Assembly (NCBI GenBank): GCA_015039365.1
Contig: WION01000341.1
Span: 1 to 56,039, forward strand
Source: Amanita rubescens
Taxonomy: Eukaryota; Basidiomycota; Agaricomycetes; Agaricales; Amanitaceae
Direction: 5' to 3'
DNA length: 56,039 bases
The notes under the pieces were generated by a model that made no database searches, was not told the DNA's origin, and saw only the letters and a list, made by a program, of their open reading frames with translations. A program made the translations under genes and the position numbers. Shown here one piece after another: positions 1 through 10,440 of the stretch (the first letter of the stretch is position 1; the number at the start of each line of letters is the position of its first letter).

Positions 1-54
1 CCATCCAGCACCGAATCGCACATGAGGAGAGTATACATTTGCCACGGTGAGTTT

Positions 55-375
55 TCATACACTTGGAGGTCCATACTCCGAATCGAACAACAATGTGTAT
101 AGAGATTTCATCACCAAAGTGATATACGCCCATCTGGACCAAGACAAGTCCGAAACACGAGAGCCTGCATCAAAGCAAGTCGATCGTGGTGCAAAACGGC
201 CAGCGCGGTCTTCACCAACAATAAATGATGAAGCTTGGAAGATGCCAGGCTCGAACCGTTCTTCAAGCCCTAGAGTGTCGCCATACGCGATACGACTTGC
301 AGAGTGATCGTCGCTGCCAAGGACGCAGATGGGTGCAAAAAGAGGAGAAGAGGAGACTCCATTGCAAGAGACCAC
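55..375 (-). CDS. Possible exon of an unknown protein near the left edge
   Basis: An open frame of about 106 codons runs leftward with reasonable amino-acid composition, but I recognise no family, and a shorter frame overlaps it on the other strand. A gene entering from the left edge with its remaining exons outside the window would explain it. Bases 376-677 hold no supported gene; they include the 3' flank of the hydrolase that ends at 678. Confidence 0.2.
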   Translation of the reverse strand: MVSCNGVSSSPLFAPICVLGSDDHSASRIAYGDTLGLEERFEPGIFQASSFIVGEDRAGRFAPRSTCFDAGSRVSDLSWSRWAYITLVMKSLYTLLFDSEYGPPSV

Positions 376-677
376 TTGAACATCAATACGACGTATTGAT
401 TTAAGTAGAGACTTGAAGCGGCCGCGTATTTTAATTTATCGTACCCATATACCTTGATTCTTTACCCACCTTCATTTCGCATTTTTGTATTAGTATAAAA
501 ACATTACCTTATTCACGCGATCGAACCTTCATCGATTCATCAGCCAAAATAAGCCATGGCCATCTGTATCTTCCCTGACTCCTCTACTGGTCGCAAACGT
601 GTGGCATTTACTACTAGTACAACACCAGACCCGCATGACCGTATCAAGACCGATGTACTCCGGATATGATGATATGA

Positions 678-1883
678 TCACGAGCATTCAAGATAAATCC
701 TCAGAGCCTTCTCTGGATCGTCCCAATGGAGCTATACAGAGGGTAGCGTAACGATCAATGTCCTTCCACGCACTACGTCGAAAGCAACTTACGAAATGGT
801 TCGAGTCAGGAATGAGTTTGAGATTGAAGGGTTTCCCGACTTTCTTCATATCGTCCTCTAGCGTCCAGTACGAAGAAATTGCAAACGCAGGCGATAGTTC
901 ACCCGCCAAGAACGATGCTTTGAAACCTGGGAAGAGTGTCTTCACGCTATCACCAAAAAACGCTTTGCGATAAGCATCATTGAACTGTTCCAGCAAACAC
1001 CCCAAGTATGGCACATCGTACGCTGGTCCTCCGGGGTACAAGATCCCCGCCTTTTCTTCCGTCGTCATGTTACTATACGTAGCTGGGCGAATGTTTGACG
1101 GTTCTACCCAACTAAGCGCGTCACGGTTCTGCGTGCTAATGTCCCTATGTTGGAAATAACTAGAAACCCAAACACCGAATCTTTCAAGGCGCTCCTCGGG
1201 AGGTATTCGATCATCAGCCGAAGGTGCGTAAAAGTTGGGTTCGAACGAAAAGCCAAACAGACCCCTATGTGAATCTAAAAAGAAATTCATCTTAGAAGCT
1301 TCGCTAGCCAAAGGTGGAATCTTGAAACACACCTTGGATAATCAAGGAACGGATGTGTGATGCCAGACCTGCGCGAACCTTAAGCGGTAAGGTATCGGCG
1401 TGCGCAATCGCGCCGATTGCGCTAGCGGCGCCTGCAGACCAGCCAACCAGGATTATACCACCGGTTTTGCGATTAGCAGAGACGGGCGGGAGGTTTGCCT
1501 TATCGATCAATCTATGAATAAACGTTCCCAATTCATGGCTTCGATCACGGTGCCATGCGTCTTTCTGTTCCTTTGTTCCCTTGACGAGAATATTGACATC
1601 ATCCTCGCTATACGTGGTAGAACCCGGATAACCGCGTCGATTTAAAGCGATGAAGCGTACGCCTTTCTTAATAGCGACGTCCTGAACCCGTTTGAAAACA
1701 GCTGTGAAGGAGCATATCAATCAACGCATGTTCGAGGATAACAGGATTCGGAAACGAACGGGCAGAGAAAAGCATTCCGTGAATGGCCACTACTGTGATA
1801 TACGATGATTTAGACGGCACACCGCTATCCGTGTAGGCAATCTGTACGCCCAAGTCATTGACGGTGATGGTATCGAGAGTCAT
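678..1883 (-). CDS. Alpha/beta hydrolase, complete, 4 exons, 342 aa
   Basis: Serine hydrolase of the alpha/beta fold; substrate unknown, no signal peptide seen, probably cytosolic. Exons 1883-1760, 1701-1333, 1274-793 and 731-678 join in frame with GT..AG introns and give exactly 343 codons. Visible motifs: AIHGM near residue 30 (oxyanion loop), RRGYPGS (strand 4 region) and the nucleophile elbow GWSAG, whose Ser is the catalytic nucleophile. The C-terminal DSNHFLHWDDPEKAL supplies the expected catalytic His. An acid residue should lie between them but I did not assign it. The start is the first ATG of the frame, just before the first beta strand. Two degraded paralogs lie in this window (2590-3420 and 52540-53089), so the family is actively duplicating here. 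It could be an epoxide-hydrolase-like or esterase-like enzyme; the fold is sure, the substrate is not. Confidence 0.85.
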
Positions 1884-2589
1884 TGCGTAGGCGACTTGGG
1901 AAATGGCGCGCCGTTCATTTTAAAGCAGAATTGAATGAAACAAATGGGGATGTATTGAATATTTCAGGCAAGGTGCGAATCACCGAGATGCCATCAAAGC
2001 CACTAACCCGAGCGATTACGCAATTGAGTGGGACTCTTACTTGATGTGGATTCAATTCAAGTAGGTCAGGCTTTAGCGCATTCCTCCAGACGTCTCAACC
2101 CGCCTGGGCTGAGTAGCAACACATTTTTACTGATGCTAGTGCGCTCGCGAGGGAAATTTGAAAGTCACTTATGGGCCGCCGCCTTACGAGTTGACTTCGG
2201 AAAGCAGATGGAGACTTTCCGAAGTTCAATAACGGTTCGACCCTTGCTGATGTAAAAGCTGACTTTGACATGGTCCGAGTGACGTAAGTATATTACGTAG
2301 ATGGCGGTGCGGTGCCTACAGCCCAACTTTGAATGACAAATCAGCGTTGCGTCTTCCTGTCCTCGGAACCCAGCCAACGCTACTCTTTGCCATTATGTTA
2401 TCACCATACGACGATTTGCTATTGTTCATTATGTTACAGGCATTTGGAATCCCCAATATTGTTACTCTGTTCGCACACTACATTTTCGGTCCTGGGACGT
2501 ATACATAATTGCAATCTTCTGCAATACAAAAGATTCAATAACTGTTCTCACACTACGCCGAGACGGGAAACATGCATACCAGCATTCAA

Positions 2590-3420
2590 GCACATTCAAG
2601 ATAAACTTTCGGGGCCTCTTCCGGATCATCCCAATGGAGCTTTCAGAGCATAACAATCAGTACTCCTTAACGAAAAGTTAACATGCAAGAACCCTACGAA
2701 ATGGTTTGTATCTGCAAGAAATATGAGGTTGACGGGTTTTTCAGTTTCCTTGATGTCGTTCTCTAACATCCAGTGTGAAGAAACTGGACACGCGGAGAAA
2801 CGGAAGTTGTGCCCGATTCCGTCGGACAGCTGTCCTTGTCTTCTCCACGTGCTCGAGGAGCGGGACCGGGGGAGGAGGGCGAGAGAACGTGCGAGGTATC
2901 GTTGTCTGCTGGTGCTGTGGTGGGGAGCGTTTGGAGGACGAAGGGATTTCGGGGACTGGTAATGGGGTGGTTGGAGTTGACGAAGTTGAGATGGGTGATG
3001 CCGCCGCCCCAACGCCAACATCTCGCCCTATTGACTCTGCTCAACACTGCCACGGTGAAGACGCGGAGATGAGCGACGTCTCATCCAACGCCGCACCACT
3101 TTCTCGTCCTGCTTTGGCTGCCCTACCCCCTATACCCGTAACCTCTGGCCGGCTTCTTCCGATAACGGAACGCGAGCAATTTCGACCTCACGCTATCACC
3201 GAAGAATACGCGTCGGCAAATTGTTCTTGAAAACCTATTATGTATGGTTCATCGTACTTTGGCCCTTGACTGAAACATAGAATCTCCTTCTTTTCATCCA
3301 CGTGTGAGGCGGCGAAAGATGAGATCAACGGATTTGTTTTCCAGCGTCATTAGATTGCTGCATTGTATTCAGTGATAGTTTGTTTGCACATTCGAAATGC
3401 TTACATGACGGTGCCAATGG
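2590..3420 (-). pseudogene. Alpha/beta hydrolase paralog, broken by an insertion
   Basis: Reading leftward, the segment near 2590-2785 matches the 3' end of the intact hydrolase: a frame with SSHWMLENDIKETEKPVNL, then ADTNHF, an intron, and an exon giving LHWDDPEEAPKVYLECA and stop. The segment near 3170-3330 matches the middle of the same gene at nucleotide level: the stretch after 3188 resembles 940-960, and that after 3240 resembles 1009-1060. Between the two lies foreign FHA-RING tail sequence (2786-3170). Many substitutions and no continuous frame, so it is dead. The sequence around 3360 also resembles the flank of the third copy around 53150, which supports a common ancestral locus. Confidence 0.65.
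2786..3170 (+). repeat. Inserted FHA-RING gene tail with its two halves in swapped order
   Basis: Two blocks match the 3' part of the FHA-RING gene at 25440-27253 on the same strand. Bases about 2790-3000 match 26800-27015 (block B) and about 3020-3167 match 26632-26760 (block A). In the other copies A precedes B; here B precedes A, a circular permutation. Together they happen to form one open frame, but nothing indicates that it is expressed. The piece sits inside a hydrolase pseudogene. Confidence 0.65.
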
Positions 3421-3720
3421 ATTGAGTTATTGATGTTGATCACCGCCGCGTGGGTGGTTCCAGAAGAGGGACTGTGGCCATTGATCCCCGGAATCCATGA
3501 GGGCGCGGCCACTTGAGAGCATTCGCGTAGATAGACATTCATCAATGCCGCCAGCCCACGTCAAGCCTGCACACCAAGCTTCCCAGAAGAGATTATATAA
3601 TTGCATACAACCACTGGTTTTTGTCATATTAAAATTAAAAGGGTAATATTTTCCATCATGTTGCTTCGAAGGCCAGATTTAGGGCAACAGTTAGGGGATA
3701 CATGCTTGAACTCACCAGGG

Positions 3721-4073
3721 TCAGACTGCCCTTACCCACACATCGGGACCCTCAAGGATTGGCTGTATCCACAAGATAGTGGGGTCTACTTCGGCTAGCA
3801 GCCTTCGCCTCAATGTCTCCTCGTCATAGTCGTAATCAAGAACAATGACCACAGGCCGATTGTTCCCTTCAGTCCCACAACCAATGAACTTGTAGCTCTC
3901 TCGGGGCAGGAATTCGATGGCTTGGATTATCCCAGTATCCACGAACGCGTTCAAATCATTACCCAGCCCCTCAGCAATTTTCTTGCGGTCTATTTTGTAG
4001 CCTTTGATGAATTGGATGTTTGATATTGTGAGCGAGTAATGATCGGCGCAGTGCGTCCACGAATACCTTTACT
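3721..4073 (-). CDS. Unknown protein, 3' exon(s), probably a remnant
   Basis: A frame of about 115 codons ends in VWVRAV and a TGA at 3721. It contains a charged stretch (YDYDEETLRRRLLAEVD) that looks like real protein. The frame continues upstream past the point where a TTG codon could be mistaken for a start, so the true start is in an upstream exon that I could not place; an alternative frame near 4000-4070 also looks coding. I do not recognise the family. It is divergent to the HNH pseudogene that begins at about 4180. It could be a gene fragment like most of this neighbourhood. Confidence 0.3.
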
Positions 4074-4179
4074 GTGGTCAGTGTGGTTACCGTTCGATTC
4101 AAAAGGTGCTTGGTTACATACGGCGAATCCGAATGGATGTCACAGAAAGTAACACAACTGCGTCATTGACGCTTGCAGC

Positions 4180-5587
4180 TTGCGTAGACTCCTCCCACCA
4201 ACTGCTGGCTCTAGAATGATGTCCCAAGTCGCAAGCTATCCTTTGGCGCTCTTGAAACTAATGGACGAGGGTGATGGATCCACTGAACAGCTGCCTCTAG
4301 GAATCGCCAAACGTCACGGCGTAGAATCGTCGGCGTACGACGTACCTGCACATAAAATACTGCAAGCTCTGATCACCCACGCGCCATCCCCAACAACCAT
4401 CGCTAAAGAGTTCTTATTCGAACTTGGAAAGTATGGGAATGCGCTTGTAGAAACGTTGGGTGTGTTGCTTTGTTTATTTTGATTTTTTCGATCTGAGCCG
4501 CCCATCTTGCTGGATGTGTTTCTAAGCTGAGGAAGTGTATAACGAAGTTTTCACTTTGCCCGCAGATGAATGGGCAGATGTAGTTCTTCAGGGACTTCAG
4601 GAGTTCGATGGCGACCTCTCGAAAGTTACGCAGCTGGGGAGTCACTACTTATCTCATCTGGTGATCGCATGTATGCGGGTCTTTTGCTGCAAGGTAGCGG
4701 CCAGGTTGCGTTGACATTCTACTTTTTTCAAGTTCGAAATCCCGGCGGAAAAACGACACCTCAAGATAGTATTCACCCTACTCCGAATCATAGGCGCATT
4801 GAGGAGATCGAGGAATTGTTAGAACAAGCTAAGAGGAGTCAATCGGCTTTAAGGGATTTGGCAAGTTCGACCAGTCGACTGGATACTAGGCTAAAGTCCG
4901 TTGTAGGTCATGCTCCGCGATGGCGGCCGCTGTCTACTCACGGAATTTTCCTTCTTCCCTCCAGTTGCTGTGGTGGCCCGCTGCGCTCATGTCATCCCGT
5001 TTTCTATTCACACAAAGGTAACTCTATCCCTCGGATGGCGCTTTCCTTATTTATATTTATCTAGACACAAATATATGCTGCGATTGAAATGTTTACAGGC
5101 TTTGTGTTGGACGCCCAAACCATACAGGATAATATAAACCATCCATGTAATGCGCTGAATCTCGAGAGTAATGCTCACGATTCGATGGATAACACCTGGC
5201 CTGGGGAATCGAAGCAATATCTTCCGGTGGTCAAGTGAGTTTTCTTTTGTTTCGGTTGCGATCTTGAATTTACATATCACATAGTACAAGTACTATTACC
5301 GAATTGTTCGACCGGATTGGAGGTCACCTACTGCACGGCTGCAGGACGGTGATGAAATACATTTTGGGACGGGCATTGGTGGTCGTCGAGTTCCATTCCC
5401 CGACCCGAGAATCTGCAACCTCCACCTGGCAGTCTGTCGAGTATCTTACGCCTGCGGAGCCTCTGAGATTTTTGATCAATTTCTTGATGATGAAGACGAT
5501 GATAGATTCCAAGTCCCTGTCTACTTCGGTGGTCCGTTTGTATCTGATGATGTATTGATGCGCAAGCTTGAGACGTTAGTTTATTAA
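4180..5587 (+). pseudogene. HNH-nuclease-domain protein of the agaricomycete type, degraded
   Basis: Several exons show this family. Around 4905-5020 a frame reads MLRDGGRCLLTE, then ARCAHVIPFS, the Cys-containing beta hairpin and AH.IPF motif of the HNH core. Around 5100-5225 comes NALNLESNAHDSMDN, the usual region after the core. From about 5320 comes RLQDGDEIHFGTGIGG, then FPDPRICNLHLAVCRV and FDQFLDDEDDD, the typical C-terminal part, ending at a TAA near 5587. The N-terminal exons (4180-4900) are helical and loosely similar to the family. I could not join all exons in frame: the junction near 5224-5284 fails by one base, so I call it a pseudogene. The family is known as HNH endonuclease-like by domain only; its role in fungi is not established. 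Bases about 5300-6020 are duplicated at 25020-25720. Confidence 0.6.
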
Positions 5588-5639
5588 TATAGGCTACTGC
5601 AGTCTAATGTTATTATGATACTTCCCCGCTGGTCGCGGA

Positions 5640-6020
5640 TCCTGCGTCAGAATACAGGCGACCGACGCAAGCCCACCTTCCCCATTAACTGGCCATTTCG
5701 CTGCTGTACTAAGCCTCGCTGACTCGGTTCACTCTTACTACGAGGGCCGACGTCTACTTCGCTAACCAACCGACAACCAACAACATCGTCCCCAGGTCCT
5801 TCCTCGCCCTCTGCGCCATCCACTTTTGCCAGCATGCTATGGCGAAAACAGAATTCTAATCCGAACAATGCCGGTGACCAACACAACCCAGCAAACGAAT
5901 ACAAGCCCGGTGCCTTCTGCTAGCGCTCCCCACAGTCCTCAACTTCACACCCAGCTCCCAAACTTCATCTCCAGCATTCTTCCTACCCTCCATGCCCGGC
6001 GACCTCCCAATAATCGGGCC
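5640..6020 (+). pseudogene. 5' fragment of the FHA-RING (Dma-like) gene family
   Basis: This block matches 25440-25720, the beginning of the larger FHA-RING copy, including a shared run that encodes SAPHSPQLHTQLPNFISS. It stops before the FHA domain, so only the low-complexity Ser/Pro-rich N-terminal segment survives. It lies directly behind the HNH remnant, as it does at 25 kb, which shows that HNH 3' end and FHA-RING 5' end were copied together as one segment. Confidence 0.6.
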
Positions 6021-6027
6021 TGGCATC

Positions 6028-6715
6028 TCAGTTTTTCTCGTGGTCGTGGTGAGAGGCGATGTCGTGCGGGATGTGGACGTAGTACGACAAAGACCGGGAG
6101 TTACTAAATCCTAGGACGCAGACCAAGCGGCGCCATTCCTCCGGTACGTGGCCGTCAAAGCAAGCGGTGTTGCACCAGCGACTCGAGCAGTCGTCGCATG
6201 CGATTGAGAATCCGTCGTCGTAGAAATCTGCAAGTCCAGCCGATTCAACCCTCATAGTCGTGCATACGCTTGATAGCGCACCTTCTGATACTACTCCAGG
6301 ATCATCTCGGATCCACACAGCATCCATGACAACGTCGCTCATCGGAGCATGAATCGACAACTTTTCAAGAGCTGCCCACAACGCCCGTCGTCGTGATTGT
6401 TTGGAGATTAACCTGCCCATCGTCGATCGAGCAACTATTTGTTAGGGTGGCATGAACAGAAGAAAGGAATTTGAACGCACCGGCGCAAACAACTCTACTT
6501 GAATCTTCTCGTGGCCGGCTGAATGTGGTTGGACTTTGCAGAATTTTGGGTAAGCATGCAAATAGCACCAAATAAATTGACGTACTTGGGGTCACTGCGC
6601 GAGTTAGTAGCTGCACCCTTTCTTCTCCTCCCCCACTTCCATCTTCTCCGTCTAGCTCGTTTCTCCCCTTCCACGCCCATCGCCCATGGCTACAACAACC
6701 TATCGCATCCACCAA
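6028..6715 (-). CDS. Unknown protein with a Cys-rich motif
   Basis: A leftward frame of 130 codons (6420-6028) contains ACDDCSSRWCNTAC, four to five cysteines spaced like a small zinc-binding knuckle, followed by EEWRRLVC. A second frame upstream (6715-6495) is Lys/Arg-rich and ends at a plausible GT donor near 6590. I could not join them with confidence and do not recognise the family. A MYND- or PHD-like finger is possible, but the spacing does not fit either well. Confidence 0.25.
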
Positions 6716-7410
6716 TAGACCACCATCGTGAGCAAACCGATATTAGTGCACTCGCGGCCGCTCGGTTAGAATGTACGCACCGAGTGATTTCCTTGACCAA
6801 CGCTTACCTTATCCTTCAGGCCCAGGTTTTACAGCATTGTCTGTGTATTGACTCAAACATCAGTATGTACAATACATCCTCGATACGAACCATTTTAAAA
6901 TGCGCATATATTTAGGTTTTGGATATGGGACGGGGTGCCGCGAGCAGACGCAGGCGAATGCTACTGCCGCCGACAGACCTCAAACTCGGTAACACCTTAA
7001 GAATTGACTCGCAAGCAATTTTGACGACGATATCACGCTCGCCACTGTTTCTTGGACGTGCGCCATTGCATTTGGACTCTATTCAGTTAAAGTCAATTGT
7101 AGTAATGCATTGTAATTAGCTAATGGTAATTATAATAAATTGAATGTCATTGCAATGTTTTATAATATGGATCGGGAAGCCAAAAAATCAGCTGAGGATT
7201 CTATGGTATTACAATGTATTGGTATAGCAGGATTATGTTGCAATGAGTTAAAATGTGTGTGCCATTGCAAGATTTTTGCACTCTCGGAATGACCTGTCGG
7301 CGTTGCGGTGCATTGCTACGGAATTTTGCGCGTTGTAATCCATTACATTAGCGCGGCTCTTTTGTTGATGCCGCCCGCCTCAGGATATGTGTTAAACACT
7401 GTTATTGATA
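6716..7410. other. Intergenic, AT-rich, no gene seen
   Basis: About 690 bases without a convincing frame. From about 7060 to 7350 the sequence is unusually rich in short CATTGCAAT-like and ATTGTAAT-like words on both strands, which may be a decayed repeat. No terminal inverted repeats were found. Confidence 0.4.
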
Positions 7411-8359
7411 TCAAAGAACAAGCTGGGTTACTGTGACTGATAACGCAAGAAGTGCGAAGAAGGACATGTACACTGCGTAGGGATAGTAATGAGTGATCAG
7501 CTTCTCCCAAGCGAGCTGTAGTACCACAAATTGCTCCACAGTATACTGGATTTTCATGATAATATTCCCAATGCTATCAGATGCAGGACGCACATCCAAA
7601 TAAAATTCGGGTTTGTGGAGCCTGCTCTTGCGCATGCTATAGTAGTCAATAACATAGCGGATTTTTTTTCCTGTGCGCGGTCGCTGCACGATCCAGTCAT
7701 GGCGATCAAACGGAAGGTCAAAACTGAAATTTCAATAAGATTAAACCTCAAAGCAAAGAGCAATCCTTACATGAAAAACGATGGAAAGTTTCGCCTCAAC
7801 CGCTGATAGATTTGGGCTTTGTATGTCACACGATGATGGATGCCCGCAAATTCAACGAGCTGGAGGTTTTCTGCCTCACAAACACTAGTTCAAAGATGAG
7901 AACCCATGAGACAGCAGTACCCTGGTATCACTCACCCCCCGCCAAAGCGCATTTCCCATCGCAAGATTTCCGCCCAAGCATCCTCGTTCAGGCGATTGTG
8001 AATAAGGACCATCGCTTCAACATGCTCTTCTGGCGTGTTCCATCCTTTTCGAATGAGGGCGTTATAGAATTGCTGGGGTGATGGATATTCCCACTTGGGT
8101 GGCAGGTTATCTGCATCACGAGACGTTCATCACTTTGACGCTATGAACAAAATCATAACTAACCTGAAGATGATGTTTGCTGTGCCCCATAAGTTGCGTC
8201 CGGTGGGCGGGGGATGGTCGACGTTACTCGGTTCGTAGGGAGGGGTCTGAGCTGGTTTGAGGCCATCGTTTGTGGAAGATTGGGCATGTTATTTGAAGGA
8301 TTGATAATCGAAGGATTTTTACGCATCGGACACGACGGTGCATTTGGGACGGCACTCAT
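7411..8359 (-). CDS. CYC3: Holocytochrome c synthase (cytochrome c heme lyase)
   Basis: Attaches heme b covalently to apocytochrome c in the mitochondrial intermembrane space. Exons 8359-8164, 8110-7936, 7884-7771 and 7723-7411 join in frame to 266 codons (265 aa), close to the family norm. Motifs in order: a CP heme-regulatory motif (SCPMRK, residue 9), [21 protein letters not shown], the hallmark [14 protein letters not shown] with RKGW and HNRLNEDAW, a poorly conserved middle exon, then [19 protein letters not shown] and [10 protein letters not shown]. The WEYPSPQQ His/Trp region and the DRHDW block are the family signatures. Odd points: only one CP motif, a diverged middle exon and a hydrophobic C-terminal tail in place of the usual ending. 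The frame extends upstream of the chosen ATG without another ATG, so an extra 5' exon is possible. Its substrate gene lies 0.9 kb upstream on the same strand. Confidence 0.9.
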
Positions 8360-9300
8360 CGGGTATTGACCTACGTCCGCAGTGGAAGGCGGATGGGAGT
8401 GGGGGGGGGAAGAATCACCGTTCTTGGGGACTATCCGGAATATGTGGAAGAACCTTCCTGGGAAGCAACGATCGTGGAACCACGAGCTGGTACCACTAGT
8501 TAATTTCCTGTTGGAATAACGTCAGCACTGTACTTTGGACGCTTGGACAAACTTCTGACAGCTGACCTTCGTCAGAATCATGGCGTCGTAACGTGCTGCA
8601 AGTACCAGGAGCTTTAGGTCTTCCAAACCAGACGGAGTATGTCAAGGTTAAATCGCGATGTCCTGGATGTACTCAGATGTAGACTGGCCGAAGTCCAGGT
8701 TCAACGACTTTGGGACCGAACTCGAACCTGGACTCGAGGTCCAAGTTCGGCTGCCTCTCGAACTCGAACTGGAGCTTGTAGGTTCGGTTCGGTTCAGGTT
8801 CGGACCAGGTTCAAGTGTAGAAAAAAAACTTAAACAATTGTCATGGCTTGTGGCCTTGGGCCGTTTAGCCACGACACTGGGTGCAAAGTAGACATGCGCA
8901 AACGCAAACACCTCCAAATAAAGTACTAGCAATCCTGCGCATTCGGTTTTGCACCCCGCCGCACCGTTGCTCTCCGTACCCTCTCCCTCGCCTTCGCCAC
9001 TCTGCACCACGCCCAGGGGGCAGTTTCCATAGTACGTCGATTCTGACAGCTGGATCCAACGCTATCTGATATCTATTGTAGTCTCAGGAGCCTGGTGGTC
9101 AAGAGATCGTACAATGGAATTCGTCGTCAAATCAGCTATGAGGCGTGGCCGTAACCCATAATACAATGTTGAATCACAAATTTACAGTGCAGTAGTAGTC
9201 AAGATATCATTGTTCTGAATTCCATTTGAAATAACCTTTCGGTTGGAAGCAGCAATACGGTGGCCCGAGGGTTATGGCAAATATCAGGTGAATAGAGCAG
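8360..9300. other. Spacer between heme lyase and cytochrome c
   Basis: About 940 bases. The left part continues the heme-lyase frame without an ATG until a stop near 8521. The middle holds a short low-complexity run (8690-8815). I see no separate gene. Confidence 0.4.
8690..8815. repeat. Degenerate GGTTC / GAACC low-complexity run
   Basis: Short words of the type TTCGG, TTCAGG, GAACTC and CGAACC recur for about 125 bases, giving arginine- or serine-rich frames on both strands. These frames are by-products of the repeat and not genes. Confidence 0.5.
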
Positions 9301-9804
9301 TTAAGCACTCTGCAGAGGTGACAACGGTGTCAATGCCTTTGCGAATGGAGATTGCAGATGAAAGCAACGTACGTTGTCCTTGAGATATTTGATGACCTCA
9401 CTCCTTTCACTATCATTCGAAATGCCATCGAAGTACATTATGGTTCCGGGAATGTACTGTAGTACAAGCAGTCGCTGTGTCAGTGCCAGGTGGGTGAAAT
9501 GAAGATGACCACGGCGGGCTCACCCCGTTGGGGCCCTTAAGGAAGCTGTCAAGTGTTGAATCGTCCCATTTGACGGCTTTCTCCCTCATGGCTCTGCTGT
9601 ACGAAAAACCTTGAGCGGTGCCGGACGTACGTCCGTAGGCTCTGTTCGAGCGCAGGTAAGAGGTTGTTCTGTGGGACTGACAGCGTAATAAACGTACTTA
9701 TGAAGGTTAGGTCCTGCTCCGTGAGACCCGCCAGCGTTGATGGTGTGGCAGGATGAGCAGTATTTCTGAAAGAGGTCCGCAGCACCGTCGAGAGAGGAAG
9801 ACAT
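9301..9804 (-). CDS. CYC1: Cytochrome c, divergent, complete, 105 aa
   Basis: Mitochondrial electron carrier family. Exons 9804-9698, 9641-9524, 9456-9373 and 9309-9301 join to exactly 106 codons, the last exon being two codons plus stop. Heme attachment CSSCH, the axial His within it, GPNLH, GFSYS, the conserved Trp (VKWDD), and YIPGTIMYFDGI with the axial Met are all present, so it should bind heme c. The length is canonical, with no gap in the alignment I made by eye. Odd: the lysines that dock cytochrome c to its partners are replaced (the two before YIPG are NG, the one before Met is Ile, those after DGI are SND, and GGKHKTG is GGSHGAG). Lys+Arg is 11 against 10 Asp+Glu, so net charge is near zero instead of strongly positive. 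Tyr67 is Phe and Asn52 is not kept. It is transcribed in the same direction as the heme lyase. A housekeeping copy probably exists elsewhere in the genome. Confidence 0.92.
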
Positions 9805-9892
9805 TGCTATTTCTAAGGAGAGACAAGATAGCGTCGAACAACAACGAGGTTGTGAGCCAAGTGATTAGCTGGCTGGTCGATCAGAATCTCCA

Positions 9893-9901
9893 CTTTATAT
9901 A
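9893..9901 (-). promoter_or_regulatory. TATA box of the cytochrome c gene
   Basis: On the minus strand the sequence reads TATATAAAG, about 90 bases upstream of the cytochrome c ATG at 9804. Position and sequence fit a core promoter; no other element was assigned. Confidence 0.55.
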
Positions 9902-9905
9902 CCTT

Positions 9906-10440
9906 GATCATGCCGATCGGTGTCTGAAAATGGCTCTTCTGAAAGTCATGTGTAAATACTACTGACATAATTTTGAACCAGTGTGCAAGGGTAGTCATCG
10001 GAGGGGCACGGGACTGCCGAACTGAACAACTGCAGTTCTGTTCCGGTTCTCCACCTCTGTGAGTCTTCCAAACCGCCTCTGAACCTACCGTGAACCCACA
10101 GATCAAATTCAGATCGTAATTTTCGCAGATTCTTCGCCGTCAATATGAAAAAAACTTAAACTGATGATGCGCCTCCAGCAGAACCCCGAACCTGTGCTTT
10201 GTTCTCCATCGTTTGTTAGAATCCATCAGGAGTAATGCACGTCCGCTGGCCCTCAAGGCCTCGTGTCCATGAAGATGTGGCGTCCCAATTAATATCGTGA
10301 GGTTGGTATATGGAAAAATTCGACGAGTCGGCATCAAATGCTTCCACTTGTCCGTCTTTAGTGCCCTGTCCATCGCAGACTTGCAAGACATTCAAGCTGG
10401 TCCCGTGTATGTACGGCGTCGTCCCTCACGATGCAACCGC
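9906..10440. other. Intergenic between cytochrome c and the DyP remnant
   Basis: About 530 bases between the divergent starts of the cytochrome c gene and the peroxidase remnant. Short frames exist on both strands, but none has recognisable composition or splice-supported extension. Confidence 0.4.

Noticed and set aside
2775..3230. 151-codon frame as a real gene
   Set aside because: It is the joined B-A pieces of the FHA-RING tail inside a hydrolase pseudogene; no domain, and flanks belong to the hydrolase.
9813..10106. Leftward 97-codon frame upstream of cytochrome c
   Set aside because: It overlaps the cytochrome c promoter with its TATA box and has no recognisable features.
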